Assembly (NCBI GenBank): GCA_028279505.1
Contig: JANQNP010000032.1
Span: 1 to 64,000, forward strand
From: Dehalococcoidia bacterium
GTDB lineage: Bacteria > Chloroflexota > Dehalococcoidia > UBA2979
DNA length: 64,000 nucleotides
Reading direction: 5' to 3'
The position numbers and the translations under genes were made by a program. Positions 26,345-33,934 of the stretch are shown piece after piece. The notes beneath the pieces are model-generated. The model had not been told where the DNA came from, searched no databases, and was given only the letters and a program-made list of their open reading frames with translations. Within the stretch, counting starts at the first letter, position 1. Each line of letters opens with the position of its first letter.

Positions 26345-27462
26345 CGGCTACCCGTCGCGAATCGCCCCGGATCGAACGGCGTCAGGTCCAGCGTGTCCGT
26401 CGCGCCATCGAGGATCAGCTCCGCCATCGCGAGCCCGCTCGGCGGCGACTGCAGGATCCCCTGCCGGCCGTGCCCGGTCGCGAGGTAGACCCCCTCGAGG
26501 CCGGGCACCGCCCCCATGATCGGCACGCCGTCGCCCGAGAGCGGCCGCAGGCAGGCCGTCTGCTCGACGAACTCCGCAGACTCGAGGCCGGACGCGAAGC
26601 CCACAGCGAACTCGAGGATCTCGTCGCGCGCCTCCACCGTCGTGCCGCGGTCGAACCCGACCCGCTCCTCGGTGGTGCCGAGGAACACGATCCCCTCGTG
26701 CTTCACCACCACGTACATACCGCCACGCCCGAAGCTGAACGGCGTGATATCCGGCGCGCCCTGCACCTTCACGATCTGCCCCTTCAGCGGCTCGATCGGC
26801 ACCGGCAGCCCCAGCCAGCTCGAAGAATCACCGGACCACGGCCCCATCGCCACGACCACCGCGTCCGCCTCGACCACGTCGTCGCCGACACGAACGCCGA
26901 CGACACGCCCATCCTCGGTCGCGAGTCCACGCACCTCGCCGCTCCGGACCGTCGCCCCCATCCGCTCGGCGGCGGTCACGAGGGCCAGCGAGTACCGGTA
27001 CGCGTCCACATGCGCCGACGGCTCGAGCAGCACCGCCCCCCGCGCCTCGCCGCCGTCGACCCATCCCGTGAGCTCGCGCAGCTCCGAGGTCTCGATCCAC
27101 CGTCCGTCGCGCCCCGCTGCGGTCAACGCCTCCGCCGCCGCGCGCGCCGCCCGTTCCTCCTCCTCGGTCGCCGCGATCGTGGCGCGCGGTGTGTACTGGA
27201 AGCCGTAGTCGACCCCTGACTCCTCGGGCAGCGTGCGCGACAGCTCCACGTGCATGTCGTACCCGCGCCGCTGCAGTTCGAAGACCGGGCTGTCCGAGGT
27301 ATGCGGCAACGGCGGCGTCAGAATCCCCGCGGCCGCCCCGGAGGCACCCGCCGCGACGCCGTCGTTCTCGACCAGCGTCGCGAACACGCCGCGCTTCGCC
27401 AGGTGATAGGCGATCGACCCGCCGATCACCCCCGCCCCGCAGATCACCACTCGCTCCGCCAT
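26341..27462 (-). CDS. FAD-dependent oxidoreductase, glycine oxidase/D-amino-acid oxidase (DAO) family
   Basis: The 373-residue protein begins with the dinucleotide-binding motif VVICGAGVIGGSIAYHLAKRG followed by GASGAAAGIL. The C-terminus has the matching FAD motif GLEGVYLATGHGRQGILQSP. This is the DAO-family architecture of ThiO glycine oxidase and sarcosine oxidase-like enzymes, which oxidise amines to imines with release of ammonia and hydrogen peroxide, or pass electrons to a chain. The start lies 22 bases after the enoyl-CoA hydratase stop upstream, so it is the last gene of the leftward cluster. The amine substrate is unknown; no thiamine genes are adjacent. Confidence 0.87.
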   Translation of the reverse strand: MAERVVICGAGVIGGSIAYHLAKRGVFATLVENDGVAAGASGAAAGILTPPLPHTSDSPVFELQRRGYDMHVELSRTLPEESGVDYGFQYTPRATIAATEEEERAARAAAEALTAAGRDGRWIETSELRELTGWVDGGEARGAVLLEPSAHVDAYRYSLALVTAAERMGATVRSGEVRGLATEDGRVVGVRVGDDVVEADAVVVAMGPWSGDSSSWLGLPVPIEPLKGQIVKVQGAPDITPFSFGRGGMYVVVKHEGIVFLGTTEERVGFDRGTTVEARDEILEFAVGFASGLESAEFVEQTACLRPLSGDGVPIMGAVPGLEGVYLATGHGRQGILQSPPSGLAMAELILDGATDTLDLTPFDPGRFATGSR

Positions 27463-27484
27463 TGCGTCCCCCGCTCGTCTGCTG

Positions 27485-28264
27485 CTAGTCGCGCGGCCGG
27501 TCGAGGAACGCTCGCATCGCCTCGCGCGGCTCCTCGTGTTCCCACGTCGCCTCGAACATGTCGATGCTCAGCGCGATCGACTCATCGATCGACAGCCGCT
27601 CCCACTGCGCGATCAGCGTCTTCTGGTCGCGGATCGCCCGCGGCCCGTTCGCCAGGATCGAGGTCAGCCACCCGTCGACCGCCCCGTCAAGCTCCTCGGG
27701 CGCGACGACCCGCTCGAGGAGCCCCGCCCGCTGTGCCTCCTCGGCGTCCCAACTCTCGCCGGTGTAGACCAGCTCTCGAGCACGCCCCCACCCCACGATC
27801 GACGGCAGCAACGCCGCCTCGATCACCGAGGGCAAGCCGACGCGCACCTCGGGCATCCCGAACGTGCTGCGCATGGTCGCGATCCGCAGGTCGCACGAGG
27901 CGGCGATCTCGAGCCCGCCTCCCAGGCAGTAGCCATCGATCTTCGCGATCACCGGCACCGGCAGATCGCGCATCGACTGGCAGGCCTCGTGCAGCGTGGT
28001 GATGAACGTTCGCGCCGTCGCCGGTGTGAACTCCACCATCTCCGTTATGTCCGCTCCACCGATGAACGCCCGCTCGCCCGCGCCCTCCAGCACGACAGCC
28101 CGCAACTCGTCGTCCTTCGCCAGATCGAGGAAGGCGTCCCGCAACCGCTCGGTCCGCGCCCGTCCGAGGATGTTCAACTTCGCCTGGTAGTCGACGGTCA
28201 CTGTCGCCACCCGTCCGTCCGGCCGGTCCTCGACCTCGACCCGCACGTCCTCGGATTCCGTCAT
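27485..28264 (-). CDS. Enoyl-CoA hydratase/isomerase family protein (1)
   Basis: The 259-residue crotonase-fold protein has the oxyanion-hole segment RAFIGGADITEM and the second CoA-binding helix IAKIDGYCLGGGLEIAASCD. The first catalytic glutamate position (usually E-G-x-x-x-G after the G-G-x-x region) reads VRVGLPSVIEAALLP, with Glu not at the standard place, so the reaction may be isomerisation or hydrolysis rather than hydration. It lies between a CoA-transferase gene (46 bases upstream) and the amine oxidase gene. Its likely role is in an acyl-CoA route. Confidence 0.87.
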   Translation of the reverse strand: MTESEDVRVEVEDRPDGRVATVTVDYQAKLNILGRARTERLRDAFLDLAKDDELRAVVLEGAGERAFIGGADITEMVEFTPATARTFITTLHEACQSMRDLPVPVIAKIDGYCLGGGLEIAASCDLRIATMRSTFGMPEVRVGLPSVIEAALLPSIVGWGRARELVYTGESWDAEEAQRAGLLERVVAPEELDGAVDGWLTSILANGPRAIRDQKTLIAQWERLSIDESIALSIDMFEATWEHEEPREAMRAFLDRPRD

Positions 28265-28310
28265 GCCGTTATGTCCATTCGACTGATCGAGGCCTGCTCG
28301 CGCCGCGCTG

Positions 28311-29522
28311 CTACTCGTCGCTCGCCGGCTCCACCGCGATCACCCCGCGCGCGACCATGTCCTCCAGCTCCGCCTCGAGGAACCCGACGCTTCCGAGGAC
28401 TTCGCGGCTGTGCTCGCCCGGCATCGCCGCCCCGCGCTCGGCGCCGCCGCGCGTCCGCGAGTGCTTCACCGGCGTGTTCGACACCGTCAGCGTCTCGCCG
28501 GTCCACGTCGGCAGCTCACGCAACATGTCGCGCTGCTGCACGTGTGGGTCCCGCACCGCCTCCGCGATGTTGTTGATCGGTCCGACCAGGAACTCGTCCT
28601 TGAGCACCTCGAGCCAGTGATCACGCGGCATCCGCCGCGTCGCCTCGAACATCAGCGGCTCCAGCGCCTCGTAGTTCTGCGTCCGCAGCGCGTTCTCGGA
28701 GAACCGCTCGTCCACCGCCAGCTCGTCCGCCCCGATCAACCCGCAGAAGAGCTGCCAGTTCCGGTCGCGCACCCCCGCCACCACGAACCACGCGTCGCTC
28801 GCGGGGAACGCCTGATGCGGCGTGCTCAGCGGATGCCGCAACCCCGCCCGAGGCTGGATCTCGCCCGTCGCGAAATGCCGCACGACCGGGTTCTCCATCA
28901 ACGCGAGCTGGCAATCCAGCATCGCAACATCGACGTGCTGCCCCTCGCCGCTCTGCGCGCGCTCCACCAGCGCCGACAGCACCCCAATCGAGGTGTACAT
29001 CCCCGCCGCCATGTCCCCGATCGAGTAGCCAGCCCTCGAGGGCAGCGGGTCGCTCTCGTGCCCGGTCGTCGTCATCAGCCCGCCCATGCCCTGCACGATG
29101 ATGTCGACGGCCCCCCGCTCTCGGTACGGCCCGGTCTGCCCGAACCCCGACGTCGACGCGTACACCAGGGCCGGGTTCACCTCGCGCAGCGCCTCGTAGC
29201 CGAAGCCGAGGCGCTCCATCGTCCCCGGCGAGAAGTTCTCGGTCAGCACATCGGCCCGCTTCACGAGCCGGTGCACGATCTCCGTCGCCTCGGGCGCCTT
29301 GAGGTCGAGCATGATGCTCTTCTTCCCCCGGTTCACCGAGAAGAAGTACGTGCTCACGTCATGTACGTACGGCCCACCCCCGCGCCGCTTCTCCGTCTGC
29401 GAGATCGTCTCGATCTTCCAGACCTCGGCCCCCAGGTCCGCGAGGATCATCACCCCGTACGGCCCCGCCAGCGCCCAGGTGAAATCGAGCACGGTAATCC
29501 CGCTCAACGGCCCCGCCATCAC
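28311..29522 (-). CDS. CaiB/BaiF family CoA-transferase (family III)
   Basis: The 403-residue protein opens ITVLDFTWALAGPYG and LADLGAEVWKIET, then has VLTENFSPGTMERLGFGYE and GFGQTGPY, all diagnostic of class III CoA-transferases. The catalytic aspartate is in GQHVDVAMLDCQ. Family members exchange CoA between two carboxylic acids by a ping-pong or ternary mechanism; the donor and acceptor cannot be predicted. The start may be either of two adjacent ATGs. A repeated hairpin element lies just upstream, marking the end of the preceding hydratase gene. Confidence 0.9.
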   Translation of the reverse strand: MMAGPLSGITVLDFTWALAGPYGVMILADLGAEVWKIETISQTEKRRGGGPYVHDVSTYFFSVNRGKKSIMLDLKAPEATEIVHRLVKRADVLTENFSPGTMERLGFGYEALREVNPALVYASTSGFGQTGPYRERGAVDIIVQGMGGLMTTTGHESDPLPSRAGYSIGDMAAGMYTSIGVLSALVERAQSGEGQHVDVAMLDCQLALMENPVVRHFATGEIQPRAGLRHPLSTPHQAFPASDAWFVVAGVRDRNWQLFCGLIGADELAVDERFSENALRTQNYEALEPLMFEATRRMPRDHWLEVLKDEFLVGPINNIAEAVRDPHVQQRDMLRELPTWTGETLTVSNTPVKHSRTRGGAERGAAMPGEHSREVLGSVGFLEAELEDMVARGVIAVEPASDE

Positions 29523-29560
29523 ACCCTCCTTTGCGAATCACCGTCCGCAGCCGGCAAACA

Positions 29561-29597
29561 AGCGCGAAGCGTCCAAAGAGGGGTCGAAGACCCCTCA
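29561..29597 (-). terminator. Tandem UUC-loop hairpin element, copy 3 (3' end of hydratase gene 2)
   Basis: Leftward, the hydratase TGA (29597-29595) runs directly into GGGGTCTTCGACCCC, a six-base-pair stem with a TTC loop, then TCTTT, then GGACGCTTCGCGCTTG. It matches copy 2 in order and in its position against the stop codon. It interrupts a run of same-strand genes and may terminate or attenuate transcription into the downstream CoA-transferase. Confidence 0.6.
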
Positions 29598-30359
29598 GCG
29601 GCCGGTGACGTCTTTTGTTGCCTGGCGAAAGCGCTCCGTCTGCTCCGGACTCCCGCGCAGCTCCCGGTTCACCGCCGCCTCGGCAGCCGACGCCTCCTCG
29701 GACAACGTCGCGAGGTCGATCACCCGCTTCGACTCCCGCACCGCCGACGCCGACTGCCCCGCGATCACCTCGGCCATCTCGAGGGCTGCCGGCAGCAGCT
29801 CCTCCGGCGCGTGGAGCGAACTCACGAGGCCCGCATCCAGCGCTTCGCGCGCGTCGAACTTGCGAGCGGTGTATATCCACTCCTTCGCCTTCGACGCGCC
29901 GACAAGCCTCGGCAGCGTCGCCGCCGCGACCACCAGCCCGTACTCAGCGCCGGGCAGCCGGAACGTCGCGGTCTCCGAGGCCAGTCGAATGTCGCAGGCG
30001 ATCGCCAGCCGAGCGCCGCCGCCGTAGCAGTACCCGTTGATCGCAGCGATCACCGGCAGCGGCGTCTTCGACAGCTCCTCGGAGCCACCGAGCCGCTCGC
30101 CAGGCGGCGGCAGCGGAACGGCGTTCTGCTCGACGCCGCTCATCTCCAGCATGTCGCCACCGGCGCAGAACGCCTTCTCGCCGGCGCCCGTGAGGACGAT
30201 GACGTTGACGCCCTCGGCCTCCGCACCCCGCACGGCCTCGCCGAGCACGTGGTTCAGCGCCGCGTTCATCGCGTTGTGTCGCTCTGGGCGATTCAGGGTC
30301 AGCAGCAGCACATCGCGGCGCTCCCCTCGCCGCTCCGCGAGCACCGGTGTTTCCGTCAT
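29595..30359 (-). CDS. Enoyl-CoA hydratase/isomerase family protein (2)
   Basis: The 254-residue crotonase-family protein has NRPERHNAMNAALN, the oxyanion segment KAFCAGGDMLEM and INGYCYGGGARLAIACDIRLAS. Later LPGAEYGLVVAAATLP occupies the second active-site region. The ATG overlaps the stop of the tandem CoA-transferase gene (ATGA), so the two are translationally coupled. The reading frame extends upstream but only as antiframe of the CoA-transferase. It presumably hydrates or isomerises the CoA ester produced by that transferase; its stop abuts hairpin element copy 3. Confidence 0.88.
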   Translation of the reverse strand: MTETPVLAERRGERRDVLLLTLNRPERHNAMNAALNHVLGEAVRGAEAEGVNVIVLTGAGEKAFCAGGDMLEMSGVEQNAVPLPPPGERLGGSEELSKTPLPVIAAINGYCYGGGARLAIACDIRLASETATFRLPGAEYGLVVAAATLPRLVGASKAKEWIYTARKFDAREALDAGLVSSLHAPEELLPAALEMAEVIAGQSASAVRESKRVIDLATLSEEASAAEAAVNRELRGSPEQTERFRQATKDVTGR

Positions 30360-32788
30360 CCCGCACCTCCCGTCGGAGCGGTCGCGACAATCCCCGACGA
30401 AACCAGCTCCCCCAGCTCGCCGTCCTCGAGGCCTGCGAGTTCGGCCACCCGTTCGTGTCCGTCGCCGAACACCGGCGCCGGCCCCGACACCCCGTGATGC
30501 CCGAGGCGTGATCGCCACGCCGTCCGCGTGTGGAGGAAACGCCCCACCTCGGGGTGCTCCGTCGGCGTGAGCGTCCCACGGTGGACGAACTGCGGGTCGG
30601 CATGCACCTCGGCCACGTCGAGCACGCCGGCCGCCGGCACCCCGGCCGCCTGCAGCTCGCGCATCGCCTCGAGGTGATCGCGACTCGCCGCCCACGCGGC
30701 GATCAGCGCGTCCAGCTCGTCCTGCCGCTCGTAGCGCGAGGCTTCCGAGGCGTACCGCTCGTCCGAGGCCAGCTCCGGCTGCCCAATCGCAGCCGCGAGG
30801 GCGCGCCACTGTTCGTCGCTCTCGGCCGCGATCGCCAGCCAGTTGTCGTCGCCCGCACAGCGGTACACGCCCTGCGGCGCGTGCCACGCATGCCGGTTCC
30901 CGATCCGCGAGGGCACCCGCCCGTTCATCGTCACGTCGAGGAGCGCCGGCGCCACCAGCTGCAGCTCGCCTTCGAGCATGCTCAGCTCGATGTACTGTCC
31001 CTCGCCGGTCCGCTCGCGATGGCGCAACGCGGCCATCGTCGACAGCGCCGCGGTCAGCCCGGCGTTCTGATCGAGGTAGAACTGCGCCGGCTTGCCCGGC
31101 CCGCGGTCGGGGTACCCGGTGAGGTGCGACATCCCGCTCATCGCGTCGATGCCCGGCCCGTACGACCCGCGGAGCATGTACGGCCCCGACTTCCCGAACG
31201 CCGGCATCGAGGTCAGGATGATGTCCGGCTTCGCCGCCCGCAGGTCGTCGTAGTCGATCCCGAGGTTCCCGAGCACCCGCGGCGAGAAGTTCTCCAGCAC
31301 CACGTCCGCCGTTGGCACGAGCTTGAGGAACAGCTCGCGCCCCTCCGCTGTCGAGAGGTCGATCGAGGCGTGCCGCTTCCCGCGGTGCAGCTCGTTGAAA
31401 TGAGGCGTGCGGTTGTAAGGATGGTCAGGCGCGCCGTCGACGGGTGGCGGCACGGTGCTCTGCGCCGGCGTCCGCGCCGACGGCGGCTCGATCTTGATCA
31501 CCTCGGCACCCATGTCCGCCAGCACGCAGCCGGCGATCGGCCCGGCCACGGCGGTCGAGAGCTCCAGCACCCGCACCCCGGCGAGCGGCTTCCGCCCCTC
31601 CGTCCCCCTCGCCGCCGTCGCAGCACTCGCGGCCCGCTCCCGCCCATCGAGGTCGCCGAGCACTTCGTCGGTGTGCTCACCGAGGAGCGGCGCACGCCGG
31701 TTCCGCCACGGCGTCGCGGTCATCTGCATCGGACCGCCCGGCTGCCGCAGCCCCGGCGCCTTCGGGTGATCCAGCTCCACGAGGAAGTCGCGCGCCTCCA
31801 GGTGCGGGTCGTTCAGGATCTCCTCGGGCGTGAGCACCTCGGTGAACGGCAGCCGCAGATCTTGCGCGATCCGCACGACCTCGAACTTATCTTTGTCCGC
31901 CATCCACGCGTCCATCGCCGCGTCGATCTCGTCGGCATTGCCCATCGGCGTATCGAGCAGCTCCTCGATGCCCATCCCCGGCATCATCACCGCCAGCAGA
32001 TCGGCGTACCGGTTGTTGCTGTGCGCGTGCACGTACCCGTCCTTGCAGGGCCGGATCGTCGAGGGATACGTGTACTTGGGGTTGTTGAACATCAGCCGTG
32101 CGCCGCGGCGCACCGGGATCCGCGGGTCGAACTGGTAGATCTGCGCGACGCCACCCAGCAGGTACATCGCCGCGTCGATCGCCGCCACGTCGAAGTAGTC
32201 GCCGGCTCCGGTGCGATCGCGGTGGGTCAGGCCGGCCATCAGCGCCGCGGCCGCGTGCAACGAGGCGTGCGTCAGCACGAGGTCGTCGTACGGCTTCACC
32301 GGCTCGCGGTCCGGGTCCCCGGTCAGCTTGAGATACCCACCGAGGGCGACGTCCACGATCTCCGCCCCGGCGTAGCCGGCGTACGGCCCGTCCTGCCCAA
32401 AGTGACTGACCGAGGTCATCACGAGGTCCGGTCGCACCTCGACCAGGTCGTCGTACCCGAGCCCCCGCTCGGCGAGATAGCCGACCTCGTGACTCTCGAT
32501 CAGCGCATCGGTCGTTCCGACGAGCCGGCGCAACGATGCGCGGCCCTCGGAACTCTCGAGGTCGAGGACCACGCTGCGCTTCCCGGCGTTCAGATGCAGG
32601 TGGCGCGCGCTGGTCTCCGCGTCCGGCTCGTCGCGCGGAAAGGGCGGCATCGCCCGCACCGGATCGCCCTCGGGCGGCTCGACCTTGATCACGTCGGCCC
32701 CGAGCCCGGCCAGCAGCCGCCCGGCGTAGTTGAAGCTCCCGTGCGTCAGATCGAGGACGCGAATCCCCTCGAGCGCTGCGGCCGTCAT
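30356..32788 (-). CDS. Tandem CaiB/BaiF CoA-transferase (two fused family III domains)
   Basis: The 810-residue protein is two full family III units joined near residue 400. Unit 1 has IRVLDLTHGSFNYAG, LGADVIKVEPPEG, HFGQDGPY and the aspartate motif YFDVAAID. Unit 2 has VRVLELSTAVAGPIAG, MGAEVIKIEPP, VVLENFSPRVLGNLG and AFGKSGPY, but its motif reads YIELSMLEG, with glutamate where the catalytic aspartate is expected. Fusing the units fits the interlocked dimer known for this family. One unit may be catalytic and the other structural (inference). It starts a tight unit with hydratase 2. Confidence 0.88.
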   Translation of the reverse strand: MTAAALEGIRVLDLTHGSFNYAGRLLAGLGADVIKVEPPEGDPVRAMPPFPRDEPDAETSARHLHLNAGKRSVVLDLESSEGRASLRRLVGTTDALIESHEVGYLAERGLGYDDLVEVRPDLVMTSVSHFGQDGPYAGYAGAEIVDVALGGYLKLTGDPDREPVKPYDDLVLTHASLHAAAALMAGLTHRDRTGAGDYFDVAAIDAAMYLLGGVAQIYQFDPRIPVRRGARLMFNNPKYTYPSTIRPCKDGYVHAHSNNRYADLLAVMMPGMGIEELLDTPMGNADEIDAAMDAWMADKDKFEVVRIAQDLRLPFTEVLTPEEILNDPHLEARDFLVELDHPKAPGLRQPGGPMQMTATPWRNRRAPLLGEHTDEVLGDLDGRERAASAATAARGTEGRKPLAGVRVLELSTAVAGPIAGCVLADMGAEVIKIEPPSARTPAQSTVPPPVDGAPDHPYNRTPHFNELHRGKRHASIDLSTAEGRELFLKLVPTADVVLENFSPRVLGNLGIDYDDLRAAKPDIILTSMPAFGKSGPYMLRGSYGPGIDAMSGMSHLTGYPDRGPGKPAQFYLDQNAGLTAALSTMAALRHRERTGEGQYIELSMLEGELQLVAPALLDVTMNGRVPSRIGNRHAWHAPQGVYRCAGDDNWLAIAAESDEQWRALAAAIGQPELASDERYASEASRYERQDELDALIAAWAASRDHLEAMRELQAAGVPAAGVLDVAEVHADPQFVHRGTLTPTEHPEVGRFLHTRTAWRSRLGHHGVSGPAPVFGDGHERVAELAGLEDGELGELVSSGIVATAPTGGAG

Positions 32789-32911
32789 GCCACCCCTTCC
32801 GTGTCCATCGCGGTCGGGGCTCCCGAGGTCAGAGCCACCCTCACGACCGGCGGATTATAGGAGGGCGCCGGCCCCGGCTCGCCAACGACCCGCGCGCTGC
32901 ACCCCGTCCGC

Positions 32912-33721
32912 CTAGCGCCCGGTGAACTCCGGCCGCCGCTTCTCGCTCAACGCACGGCGCCCTTCGGCGTAGTCCTCGCTCGCGTAGCACTCCGCCACGA
33001 GGGCATCGAGACGCTCCCGGTCGCGCTCGTCGGGCGGCAGGTGGGCCGCCTGCATGTTCGCCTTCACCAGCCGCACCGCCAGCGGCGCATTGCCCGCGAT
33101 CTCCGCCGCCAGATCGCGCACCACCTGCTCGATCTCGTCGAGGGCAACGACCCGGTTCACGAGCCCGCACGCCAGCGCTTCCTCGGCGCCCATTCGCCGC
33201 CCCGTCAGTAGCAGGTCCGCGGTCTTCGTGTGGCCGATCACCCGCAGCAACTCCTCGGTGTTGTCGTACGAGAACCCCAGCCCGATCTTCACCGCCGGGA
33301 TCCCGAACTCGGCGTTCTCCGCCGCGATCCGCAGGTCGGCCCGCAACGCCGTCTCCAGCCCACCACCGAGGGCGAACCCACGCACGAGGGCGATCAACGG
33401 CTTCCGCAGCTCGCGGAGCGAGTCCCACATCCGATCGGTGACCTCGTCGTAGACGCGAATCGCCTCGGGCGTCGAGCGCAACTCTCCGAACTCCGTGACG
33501 TCGGCCCCAGAGACGAACGCCCGATCGCCAGTCCCCGTGATCACGACGACGCGAACATCCTCGTCCGCGTCGAACGCCTCGACGATGCCCGGGATCGCCT
33601 GCTTCATCGCGAAGTTCACCGCGTTCAGCCGCTCCGGGTTGTTGAACACCAACCAGCCGACGCCATCCTCGACGCGCGCGAGCAGGCGATCGGTGTCGAT
33701 CTCGAGCTGACGAACTGCCAC
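32912..33721 (-). CDS. Enoyl-CoA hydratase/isomerase family protein (3)
   Basis: The 269-residue protein has the crotonase pattern: NNPERLNAVNFAMK, the oxyanion segment RAFVSGADVTEF, then VRGFALGGGLETALRADLRIAA and a closing region AEGRRALSEKRRPEFTGR typical of enoyl-CoA hydratases. It lies 123 bases upstream of the tandem CoA-transferase on the same strand and may be the first gene of the leftward acyl-CoA cluster. The region between holds no gene. The specific substrate is unknown. Confidence 0.88.
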   Translation of the reverse strand: MAVRQLEIDTDRLLARVEDGVGWLVFNNPERLNAVNFAMKQAIPGIVEAFDADEDVRVVVITGTGDRAFVSGADVTEFGELRSTPEAIRVYDEVTDRMWDSLRELRKPLIALVRGFALGGGLETALRADLRIAAENAEFGIPAVKIGLGFSYDNTEELLRVIGHTKTADLLLTGRRMGAEEALACGLVNRVVALDEIEQVVRDLAAEIAGNAPLAVRLVKANMQAAHLPPDERDRERLDALVAECYASEDYAEGRRALSEKRRPEFTGR

Positions 33722-33934
33722 GGCGGCCTCGCGTTCGGCGACGTCGGGCGCGGGCGCGCCCGGGCGCCCATCCTAGCGACGCGCCCTGGCCCGTTGGGGC
33801 CACGAGGCGTGTACGATCGGCTGCCACCCCCCACCGCATGTCGGCCGGCCTCGCCGGCATCTCGCAGTTTCCTCGCCGGCGCTACACCACCGCTCAACGT
33901 CTCGGTCCGAGGATCGCTCGGGGAGTTTCAGCCA

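Noticed and set aside
33230..33934. N-terminal extension of the glycoside hydrolase frame
   Set aside because: The extension lies antisense to enoyl-CoA hydratase 3. A lipoprotein signal begins at 33935, so the real start is there.
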